Notes under the pieces: model-generated | The model's database searches: none | Told to the model about the DNA's origin: nothing | The model's input: the letters and a program-made list of their open reading frames with translations, nothing else | Part shown: positions 55,001 to 64,000 of the stretch, piece by piece | Position numbering within the stretch: the stretch's first letter is position 1 | Layout of the letters: the number at the start of each line of letters is the position of its first letter | Program-made: the position numbers and the translations under genes | Origin: Rhizophagus clarus | Lineage: Eukaryota > Glomeromycota > Glomeromycetes > Glomerales > Glomeraceae | Assembly: GCA_015698045.1 (NCBI GenBank) | Contig: BLAL01000086.1 | Span: 434,001 to 498,000, forward strand | Direction of reading: 5' to 3' | DNA length: 64,000 nt

Positions 55001-56299
55001 TCATAATAATAAACAGTATATTCGAGGATGCCCGCGAAGAAAACAAAACACTATGGGTAGTGTCCCAGGATATGGCATTCGACAGCGTGGGGATGCTTCT
55101 ACTGCAAAAAATCTTAGAAAGAATCAAGCTGCCACCCACCATCACCAACTTCATCATAAACATATATAGGAACTGTAAGATGAAAATTATTACAGCTTAC
55201 GGCTTAACAGACACCTTCACTGCGAATGATGGTATTAATTAAGGGGAGGTGATATCCCTTCTGATTTGAAGGATCTTCTACAATCTGTTGCTATATAGAA
55301 TCCAGAAAGATGAATCACTCGAATACTCCATGGAGTTAAGATGGCCAGATGACACCTTTTGTAATGACAAACAGATTATATTGATATGCACTGTAGCATC
55401 TGCATTCGCAGATGATACACAATGGATTGCTAAAAGCAAAGATGAAGCAAAAAAAATAACATTAATTGCTGATGAATTTTTTGATATTAATGACATAAAA
55501 ATAAATGAGGAAAAGTCTGAAATTATAGTTATAAACCCAGAAGATAATAATGAAAGCAAAAGATTCATTGAGATAGGAGAAAGTAAAAACAAAGTAACTG
55601 CTATCAAAGGTTCAGTTCCAATACGAATACTGGGGTATAGTTCAAGGCGGACAAAGGTGACAAACACATAGAAGTGATAATAAAAAAGGAGATTTTAACA
55701 GTACTAGGAGCCATCAGACGCAAACATATAATGTATGCGTAAGCGATATATATCATCAATACTGTTCTACTCTCAAGGCTTGAGTACATACTAAAGATCA
55801 CCATTTGGGAAGATAGAAAATATGAAGAAATCTTCAAGCCAATTATAAAGGTAGTCAAACATAAAACGTGACTTCCAGCTAACTATCATGATAATATTCT
55901 TCTATATTCAGCACAATGAAAACTTAAAAATTTATGGAAAAACCAAATAGCCACACAAATAGCAGAATTCTTAGTGGTTCTTAACTCACAATTAAAACAA
56001 GCAGACATACTCAAAATAAGGCTAAAAAAAGCACAGCTGGCACTAAACATAGCATTATGCATTCTAACGATAGATCCTATTATCACAGTTCCTAACAAGT
56101 TGCCAAACAACCATACATACAATGTAGTAAGAAAGGCGCATGACTATTACTTTAAATTCCATCCATTGACAGAAAGTGAAGAATGGAACATACTGCTAAT
56201 AAGCCCAAGTGTAAGAAATTTCGTATACCAACAAGCATTGGATATACAAAAGAAAGATAAAGAAATAATCATAAGAAAAGTAGCGGCCCTTTCAATATA

Positions 56300-58952
56300 C
56301 AGTTCACCCTTACTATAGCGAATCTTGTGGACTGAAGATCAAAATTCGTTATAGTAAGAAAATTCGTTATAGTGTATAACGAATAAACATAAGATTTTCG
56401 TTATATCAAAAAAATCATATAATCACATGATAAATGCATTATCGCACTATTATTAAATACAAACCAAATTTATTTGGCAATAAAGATAAAAAAACAATAA
56501 AACAAAACCAATTATATTCAATTAACAAGTGTTCTTTGTTATTTATTATGAACTCACATACAAATACTTTTTATATTTTTGTTACTCAATGACTATTACT
56601 TAATTGAGTATGATACGAGTACTGTAATACTGTCGTACATCATTTATAAAGACTATTCTCATCGATTTGATATTCAATAAAACCTTGGTCTTCTTCATAA
56701 TTATAAAAATCAAACTCATTAAAATACAAAGCTTCAAAATCAAAATTTTCAATATCAATAATATTATTATCGCCTTCCCTTTCCCTGTTCATAGTATTAT
56801 TATCAACTGGATCAATAGCAGTGTTATTTGGCTTGAGTTTACTACCTTTATCTGTAACGAATAAATCTAAACTTGATTGTTTTTTTAGAAAAAAAATTAT
56901 TTCTATAAACAATTTTTCTAATTTTTTTCATTACCTTTAATGCACTTTTATCAAAAATATCTTGACTATCATTTTGCTCTACATAGTTAAAAATTGTATC
57001 AAATGCAATTAAGGCCTCAGAACTCGTTACTGAAATAATATCTTTATCACCTTCATCATCAGACATAGTATTATTTTCTTTAAGAATAGCAACAATCTGC
57101 TCTTCAGATGGGGTATACCGGCAATTTCATTCTTCTGGTCTAATCTAATGTATTCTTCAGCAGTAAGAGGGTGTGTATACTCAAGCTTATTGATTAAATC
57201 TTGAATTTCTCTATATTCATTTTCTTCTGTCTCATTATGCCTATTCTCTTCAATTTCGTTATAAGAATTCGTATCATCTGGCAAAATTCCCGTTTTATTC
57301 CAGCAGTTAAATATAGTTTTAGGAAGAACTCTATCCCAGGCTGACACAACATATTTAATAGCTTTTTTGATATTGATTGGAGATTTACTATTTCCTGTTA
57401 ATTGTTGAAAGTCAAAAGCCTTGATACGATTTTGAAGGAGCAATTTTCGATATTGTGCCTGCAAAATCAAATATTGTAAGTTAGAATTTCTTAATTATTA
57501 AAATTATATTGAAATTTTAGTACCTTAAAGCTATTTATAATACCCTTGTCGCATGGTTGTAAGTGTGCAGTTGTGTTAGGAGGCAAAAATTCAATTTTTA
57601 TATTGGTCAATTCCACACCTTCATATAAAGCATGGACAGGAGCATTGTCTATAAGAAGAAGAATATTTCTTCCTTTTAATCTCATTTGTGCATCAAACTT
57701 ACGAATCCAATCATTCCAAATAGAAACTTGCATCCAAGCTGTTGAATTCCAATAATATTCTACTGGTAAAGATGTTTTGGATAAATTCTTTAAAGGACGA
57801 GGATTTTTATATTTGTGAATGAATACTGGTTTGAGCTTTTCAGTACCAGTTGCATTAGAACAAAGGAGAATTGTTACCCGATCTTTAGATTGTTTTTTTC
57901 CAGATACAGGTTTATTGGAGATCGTCCTTTTGGGTTCCATTTTCCAATACAAACCAGTTTCATCGCAATTGAAAACATCTTCAAGACTATAATTACGAAT
58001 CAAATCTTGAAGGTTTTTTCTGAATTCATCAAGTTTATTAAGAGGTGCGCTTGCAGCTTCTCCTTGTTTTAAATAGCAAGAAAGATTATGTCTTTTTTTA
58101 AATCCACCAATCCAACCATTACTTCCTTTAAAATTTTCAACTTTATATAGAAAAGCAAATGCTATAGCTTTTTCATGTAAAACCTGATCACTAATATCAA
58201 CACCATTTTCTAGAGCCTTCAATACCCATAATGTAAGAGCTTCTTCAATTTCTGGAAAATTCAACTTATTTTGTCTTTTCCCTTGAGCTTCGGGTGCTTG
58301 AGGGTCAATTTCAAGCCATTTTTGTGATTTTTTTAACATATCACTAATGCATCCTTCACTAACATTATATAGTTCCGCAAGTTCTTTATTTTTTATATAA
58401 GGTTCGTTGATTTTTTTATAACATATTTCATGCTTTTGGGCAATAGTTAAAGATGCTCTTTTCGGTAAAGTTCTCATTTTATCTTTACCTTTTGCTTGGG
58501 AATATTTATTTAATGCACCTTTAGTTTTGGGCATAGTGACGTGTAAAAAAAAGAACTAACTGATCAAGGTTATATTTGCCGTATTATAATAAAAATAAAT
58601 CATGATCTTGTTTATGATAATTTTCCTTTTTAACTTTAATCACAAAAATTCTAACCTTTAAAGGCAAATTTGAATTGTTCGAATTGTTCAAATAAAATTT
58701 CATGTGATCAAAAATTCGCTAAATTATTGTGTAACATTTTAAAAATTCGGTATAGCAAAATTCTTCGCTATATGAAGGGTCATTTTATTATAATTGTCTT
58801 AACATTTAAATTCGTATTACGAGTTAGAGAATTTTTACTTTAAAATTCGGTATAATAAGAATTTTTAATTATTAAAAAATATGTACCCGTACTTTTCTTC
58901 GTTATAGTAAGTTATTCGCTATAAAAAAATTCGCTATAGTAAGGGTGTACTG
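56300..58952 (-). mobile_element. Tigger/pogo DNA transposon, nearly complete (2.65 kb)
   Basis: The tips CAGT(T/A)CACCCTTACTATAGCGAA are inverted at the two ends, with sub-terminal ATTCGTTATAGTAAG repeats and TA duplications (56298-56299, 58953-58954). Removing it with one TA restores the LINE reading SIYGVLQLL, so both boundaries are exact. One long minus-strand transposase gene inside. Confidence 0.95.
56640..58534 (-). pseudogene. Tigger-type transposase (psq HTH, CENP-B HTH, DDE), two introns, one frameshift
   Basis: Exon 1 (58534-57524), from MPKTKGALNKYSQAKGK: psq-type HTH at ~28-75, CENP-B-type HTH at ~90-155, and a DDE core with NCDETGLYW (D191), LLIDNAPVH (D296) and HLQPCDKGIINSFK (D329), i.e. 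DD32D, all intact. A 65-nt intron (57523-57459, GTACTA...TTTTGCAG) joins FK to AQYRKLLLQNR. Exon 2 runs ISAWDRV-like AIKYVVSAWDRVLPKTIFNC. A one-base shift near 57113 sends EIAGIP into the frame PSEEQIVAILKENNTMSDDE. A second likely intron (~56938-56852) leads to the acidic C-terminus ending NSLYK at 56640. Only the shift separates it from a full-length protein, so it is the youngest autonomous-type element here. Confidence 0.88.
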
Positions 58953-59765
58953 TATGGTGTATTACAATTACTCAACCATGACGCGTCAAACACAATCACA
59001 TGATAGCAAATATGTGATATCAATAAAAGACCAGCAAAGGGAAGAACTCCAAAATGGTTCATTACACTATCAAGGCTTATACAACATTCATTTTAACTAA
59101 AAAAACCTTTGTAAGGTAGATGCAGAGTTCTTGACCTTAGAAAGTGTATCAGAAACAGAAAGAGAAACCTTTGCAAATATGCAAGCTTTTAAAATGACTA
59201 AAAAAATTCCATTTACAGATAACAGGAAAAGAGAATTTGTGTGGACACACCAAAATCATAATTTAATGTTGGGGCAAATTAACAAGAAACACACAACAAG
59301 AAAATATACAATAAAACACTGGGTTATAATTAACAACACACAGAAAGATAATAACAAAATAATGTATAAAACCATACAATGTTGTAATGGTTGTCTTTTT
59401 AATGACAAAAGAATTAACAAAAGAAATCACAATTGTTACTTTAATAAGGATCATGTAGACCTGAATTGTATAAACAGAATTTCTAGTTGCAAAAACACAA
59501 TAGATACTAAAATCATCAAAGATATCCTAGAAATCAAACACTATCCAAAAAGCTAACACAGTTTAAAGCATATATCTAACCTTATACAGATATATGACTA
59601 TGATACAGTGCTTATTCAAAATACATTATCAGATAAAGAATCAACAACACAACACATAGCATTACTACATCACCTAAGATCAATATTCAACCCATCTGAC
59701 ATAATTAACATATATACAGATAGCTCATTAACAAGCCGTTTTAATACAGAACTAAACACCTCTAC

Positions 59766-60068
59766 TAAGGTTGCCTACCGAAATTAGGTAGTTTAGGCCA
59801 AAGCCGAAACTTTTTTATAGCTGAAAGTTTAGGCAATTAAAAGTAAATTTGCTGAAATTATAATGCTAAAATTATTACCGAAATGCCAAAATTTGGCCAA
59901 AATTATAAGCCAGTTTTAATATCATAATTCTGGCCAAATAAAGGATTGATATAGAAATTTTCTTTTTTAGATTCTTGTGTAACTACTGTGTAACTTAATT
60001 CTCCAATTTTACTGGGATTCAAGATTTCCTTTTTGGATATTTGTGTAATGTCATGTAAAGTTTCGCAT
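59766..60068 (+). mobile_element. Left end of a TAAGGTTGCCTACC element (relative of 7588-9598)
   Basis: Starts directly after the LINE RNase H fragment. TAAGGTTGCCTACCGAAATT parallels TAAAGTTGCCTGCCAAAACT, followed by GCCGAAACTTT and GGCCAAAATTATAA words. The matching right end was not found, so the extent is unknown. Confidence 0.5.
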
Positions 60069-60431
60069 GAACTGAGCCAGCTTGCAAGCTGGCTCAAGCT
60101 TTTCAAGCTGAGCCAAGCTAAGCCATGATTAAATTGGCTTGGTGGCTCACAAGTCAGTTTGAAAAAGCTTAAGCCAGGTATTAAGTTTGGCTTGATAAAC
60201 TCAAGCTGGCAGTGAACTTGGCTTGAAAAGCTCAAACTGGCTCATAAGCCAGATCAAGCTTGGCAATTTTTTACAATTTATATGTAAAAAACACCAGTAT
60301 CAATAGTTCTGGCATTTTTTTTGCAAATTTATATATAAAAAATGCCAGAACTATTTGTTCCAGTACTTTTTGCAATTTTATGAATAAAAAACACCAGTAC
60401 CAATAGTTCTGGCATTTTTTTTTGTGTAATA

Positions 60432-61619
60432 CAAAACGCTATTAATGCTATAACGAATTATTTGGTATAAAGGTAGGGTCATGTGACTTGCTGATCTAAT
60501 CAGATAATCTGAATATCTGATCTTTTTTTAATCATTTATCAGTTTATTTTTGTGGTGTTGCCAGACGAAAAGCATGACCAGACTTTTGGAATTAAGGTAA
60601 GGGAGGATGGGAAGTGTTTTTTAGTGTTTTTTTTAACTAATTAATTAATTATTTTTTATTTTTATTTTTTGTAGTGTTGCCAGATGAAAAGCATGACCGG
60701 ACTTTTGGAATTAAGGTAAGGGAGGGGTTGGAGGAGGTATTTTATTGTTTTTTTTTAATTAATTAAGTATTAACTTTTTTTTTATTTTTTGTAGTGTTGC
60801 CAGACGAAAGGTACGACTGGACTTTTGGAATTAAGGTAAGGGAGGGGTTGGGGGAGGTGTTTCATTATTTTTTTTTAATTAATTAAATATTAACTTTTTT
60901 TTTACTTTTTGTAGTATTGCCGGACGAAAAGCACGACCGGACTTTTGGAATTAAGGTAAGAGAGAGTAGGAAGTGTTTTTCGGTAATTTTTTTTTAACTA
61001 ATTAATTAATTATTTTTTATTTTTATTTTTTGTAGTGTTGCCAGATGAAAGATATGACTGGACTTTTGGAATTAAGGTAAGGGAGAGGGGTTGGGGGAGG
61101 TGTTTCGTTATTTTTTTGTAATTAATTAAGTATTAACTTTTTTTTATTTTTTTGTAGTGTTGCCAGACAAAAAGCACGACCAGACTTTTGGAATTAAGGT
61201 AAGGGAGGATGGGTGAGGTGTCTTTTATTGTTCTTTTTTTTAACTAATTAATTATTTTTTTTTATTTTTTGTAGTGTTATCAAGTGAAAAACACGACCAG
61301 ACTTTTGGAATTAAGGTATTAAAAACCGAAAAAGAATAATAAAAATAAATAAATTTAGTATAAAATATCAAAAAAAAGTGAAAAAATAAATAAAATAAAA
61401 TAAATTTTGGTAAATACTGAGTAATTTAATTTAACAAAATTAGTATTTTTTAAAAATAAATCCACGTATATCTATTATAAACTCTACACAAACATAATAT
61501 GTGAGTTACTCCCAAATTGACTGATCTACGCAAACTTAATTTGTAGGTTTAAAAAGTAATTTCATATAAACTCTACGCAAACCTGTATGTGAGTTATATT
61601 AGTATTATTCGGGATCCTG
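60432..61619 (+). mobile_element. Second copy of the short CAGGACC element (left-truncated)
   Basis: From ATTAATGCTATAACGAATTA to the right tip CGGGATCCTG it matches 18803-20220 with small differences, including AATCTGAATATCTGATC, the central array and CTACGCAAACTTAATTTGTAG. The left ~90 bp including the tip is missing. Confidence 0.75.
60551..61320 (+). repeat. Mini-exon array B, copy 2: seven units
   Basis: Same 41-nt blocks (TGTTGCCAGACGAAAAGCAT...GGAATTAAG) after TTTTTGTAG and before GTAAGGGAGG as in copy 1, but seven units instead of nine. The first acceptor reads GTGG instead of GTAG. The last block again runs through GTATTAAAAACCGAAAAAG into AATAAA-rich sequence. Confidence 0.85.
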
Positions 61620-61914
61620 CCAGGACCATTAGTTCCAGCATTTTTTTTCAATTTTATGAATAGAAAGGCTGGGACCATTAGTTCCAGTATTTCTTTTTTT
61701 GTAATTTTACATATAAAAATGCCTAGTTTCAGCTTTTTTTTTTGATAATAAAGCTTGAGCCAGCTTGAGCTAGCTCAAGCTCAACTTGGCTTGAGCCAGA
61801 ATTTTTCATGGCTCAGCTTAGCTTGAATGAGTTGAGCCAAGATTTTTTGTGGCTTGACTCATTTTGGCTCAAGCCAGAATTTTTTTTTTTCAAGCCAAAC
61901 CAAACCAGGAATTA

Positions 61915-62065
61915 CATAAGGTGATGGTAGGGCACAGGAGCAATCTTCTGGATAGGGAACTGGTTCAGAGTTTTAATAGATTAGTAATATACAACAGAAT
62001 TTTCTGTAATTTATATAACTAATAAACTCATGAATTGCACTACCTTGCAAAAAAAAAAAAAAAAA
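61915..62065 (+). other. Retroelement 3' end: AATAAA plus 17-A tail
   Basis: Non-A/T-rich leader GGTAGGGCACAGGAGCAATC, AATAAA at ~62021, then CTCATGAATTGCACTACCTTGC and an A run. Best explained as the 3' UTR of the older LINE. Confidence 0.5.
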
Positions 62066-62079
62066 CAAAATAAGAATCT

Positions 62080-62394
62080 ATTTAAAAAACTAGATAGAAT
62101 AATTAATATATTTCTTACACAATGAAATGCAAGTTAAAAACATTTATATACTTTAATTCAAAATTATATTCTGATATTTAAAATTTAGAAAAATAATAAG
62201 TCTAAGTATATTTTATGAAAAATAAAAATAAAAAATATAAAGAATACTTTTTTTTTTTTATTTTTATTAAAAAAATATATTAATTTCCAGTGAAGATTCA
62301 AATTAAATAACAGAATTTAAATAAAAAAATTTTTTTATATTTTTGTAGTAGATGATAAAAAGTTTATTTTTTATTAATTGAGTTTGATGTGTTA
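62080..62394. other. AT-rich stretch, nothing seen
   Basis: No gene or defined repeat. Confidence 0.5.
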
Positions 62395-64000
62395 TATTGT
62401 GAAAATAAGGTGTTGTATTAAGCCTGAAAATTTCAATTTTAATCAAATTTGTGTTAAAATTATGATTTTGGTCAGAATTAAGAAAATTTTGATCAGAATT
62501 ATAATTTAAAAATTATCAATTTTAACTGATTAAATTAATTTTAACTGATTTTAATCTATATACATCTACTTTATATTTAATGATAATGCTGTACCATAAT
62601 TTATTTTAGTTAATTCATAATAAAAAAATATCAGTGTAACATGCATGATAATTGATAATATTAAAAAGCATAAAATTTTACTTAATAAGTAAGTATAAAA
62701 GAAATTTATTAAGATTGTATAGATATTCTTCTCATAATATATATATACATAAAAAGTAGTATTTATATAATATTGTAGTAAACCATTTATATTAGTACTA
62801 TGTCAGTTTCTGATAATAAATAAACATAAACTTGTAAAAAAATAAATTAAATATTATTAATACTATAATAAACATTATTTTTCAATAAATTTTTAATTAA
62901 ATAAATATTTTAAAATATAAAATTAATAATAATTAAAAATAATTATTTTCTAAGAAAGGTTTTTTGTTTTTCAACTAATTTTTTAATAAATCAATTATTA
63001 AGTTTCAGTTTTTTTCTTTTTGCAGATAAAGTATTTAGACATGTCTAAAATTTGATAAGAGACGTTTTTTACCTTTAATTAATTATTTTAACAAAATGAT
63101 CACTAACATTTTATTTATTCTCTTATATAGATAGCTGATTCTTTAACATTTGGATGACATGTAAGAAGTATAGTAGGATTATTTATAATTATTTTAAATT
63201 AATAAACTATTTACTAATACTTTATTTTTTCTTTCTTTGGATGGTTAAAGAATGCATGTTCTTAGTTAAAATTTGTTCAAATACATAGAATATTATACTA
63301 ATTTTAATGAAATTTATAATAGATCTTGCTTAGGTAAAGAATGTAAAATTTTAGATTTTTAAATACGTAGAACATGAAATTTTTAGTAAAGAAACAAGAA
63401 AATGTGATTATTTGATTTATTTATTTAACAAAGTATCTTACTGATATTCTATTAATTTTTTTAGGTTGTAGTCTAGGATATTAGAAATGATAAGTTTTGC
63501 AAATAAAAATTATAAAACTTTAATTTTTTATTTATTTTTTATTAAAAATTCTTATTAATATTTTTTATTTTTCTTTTATAAATTTTATACTTTAAGAGAA
63601 CAGAAAAGTGAATATAATAAATTTCACAATAGCTATTATAAAACTTAATTTTTTTAGTTTAATGAAATATTTACTACCATTTTGATTTTTTTCCAGATAT
63701 CAAAGCATAATTCAATTTTGTTTTATTTTGAAATTTAATTTTAAGAAATTATTTATTAATTTTTTTTCTATTTATAGAAATACCAATTTCAAATTTTGAA
63801 ATTTTGGAATCTTTAAAATGTCTCAAAACTTTATTTAAAAAAATATATCTAATATTTTTTATTATTATATAGAAATTGACTCTATTTTAAAAACTTTATT
63901 AAAATAACATCTTCTTAGTTTATTAGGATTATTTTATAAGTTTCAGTTTTGAATTGAATAAAAGTTTTAAAGCTTAAGAAATGATTTACTAAACAATAAA
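62395..64000 (+). mobile_element. Left end of an AGGTGTTGTATTAAGCC element, running off the window, with array H
   Basis: The tip and ~260 bp of sub-terminal TTTTGGTCAGAATTAAG-type repeats match the inverse of 45790-46075. From ~63000 plus-strand exon-like units follow: TTTTTGCAG, TATATAG, TTTTTTAG and TTTCCAG acceptors, short blocks, GATCACTAACATTTT and TTTACTAATAC branch-like words. The right end is outside the window. Confidence 0.6.

Larger units (their letters stand above)
52804..59765 (+). pseudogene. LINE ORF2 relic: endonuclease, reverse transcriptase and start of RNase H
   Basis: Frame from ~53050 (MGHKINRLGPDYF): IIGICETN, VVYIPPSDT, LIGDLNSY, TRIDYIW, SDHNIM mark an AP endonuclease. 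Reverse transcriptase: [34 protein letters not shown]-stop-GEVIS, FADDTQWIAKS. After the Tigger insertion the frame resumes as SIY|GVLQLLNHDASNTIT and later NIYTDSSLTSRFNTE, the start of RNase H. A dozen or so stops, e.g. 53182, 53215, 54793, 54859, 55240, 55267, plus a frameshift between 55671 and 55974. Aligned with the LINE at 33197, the stops at 55240 and 55267 replace the Q and W of QGEVISPLLW. Confidence 0.85.
60069..61908. mobile_element. Element with TGAGCCAGCTTGAGC sub-terminal repeats, enclosing a CAGGACC element
   Basis: 60069-60255 and 61745-61908 are dense in TTGAGCCAGCTTGAGC and its inverse (GCTCAAGCTGGCTCA). The inner flanks share AATAGTTCTGGCATTTTTT repeats. Exact tips are unclear (TGTAAT at the left, ATTACA at the right). 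It encloses 60432-61619. Confidence 0.55.
52678..62064 (+). mobile_element. Older Tad/I-like LINE, interrupted by a Tigger and by array-bearing elements
   Basis: Endonuclease-reverse transcriptase-RNase H coding remains run from ~52800 to 59765, same family as the 30691 element by motif wording (QGEVIS, DDTQW). The 3' part of ORF2 is missing beyond 59765. 61915-62064 looks like a 3' UTR with AATAAA and a 17-A tail. A 12-bp repeat ACAAAATAAGAA (52666-52677 and 62065-62076) may be its target duplication. The assignment of 3' end and duplication is tentative in A-rich sequence. ORF1 is absent. Confidence 0.6.

Noticed and set aside
1-64000. LTR retroelements, Polinton-like or other virus-like elements
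   Set aside because: No long terminal direct repeats, protease, integrase, capsid or polymerase B motifs were seen on either strand.

Overview
The window is AT-rich eukaryotic DNA, most likely from a transposon-laden fungus. The best guess is an arbuscular mycorrhizal (Glomeromycotina-type) genome. The reasons are: a host methyltransferase gene with two short GT-AG introns, a tiny secreted-protein gene, Tad/I-like LINEs with RNase H, pogo/Tigger elements with short introns, and introns with a yeast-like TACTAAC branch site. Species is inference; nothing here fixes it. No rRNA, CRISPR, LTR retroelement or virus-like element was seen.

Layout. 1-3400 holds the only plausible host genes: the 3' part of a SAM-dependent methyltransferase (2-887) and a 51-residue predicted secreted protein (2947-3102) with its own TATA box and poly(A) signal. 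The remaining 60 kb is nested mobile elements. From 7.4 to 23.3 kb an old minus-strand LINE-ORF1-like (RRM) gene is split by two DNA transposons: a 4.1-kb CACTA-like element (7446-11536) and a 10.1-kb element with CAGGACCCC ends (11960-22040). Each of these contains further insertions, so the nesting is up to four deep. From 23.7 to 30.3 kb a region bounded by a ~128-bp inverted repeat holds two more array-bearing elements. A full-length LINE (30691-39078, 17-bp target duplication) follows. Then come several terminal-inverted-repeat elements (40.5-42.3, 48.6-50.1, 50.7-52.3 kb), a decayed nuclease gene (43.8-44.2 kb), a dead pogo-like transposon (46.1-48.5 kb), a second older LINE (52.7-62.1 kb) interrupted by a near-complete Tigger (56300-58952), and more array-bearing elements to the end.

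The feature that recurs everywhere and is not explained by ordinary annotation is the mini-exon array. These are tandem runs of ~100-140-bp units, each laid out like an intron plus a tiny exon: 3' splice site after a long T tract, 30-45-nt block, GTAAGT-like donor, ~60-90-nt T-rich spacer, TACTAAC-like branch site. At least ten such arrays lie inside non-autonomous DNA transposons with unrelated ends. Three of the arrays carry homologous blocks that share the reading LPD....FGIE. I consider these arrays the strongest candidate for an undescribed system.

A second theme is transition-only decay. Across both LINEs, stops fall in place of Q, W and R codons with few or no frameshifts, and a 128-bp inverted repeat differs only by transitions. 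This is what repeat-directed C-to-T mutation or 5-methylcytosine deamination leaves behind.
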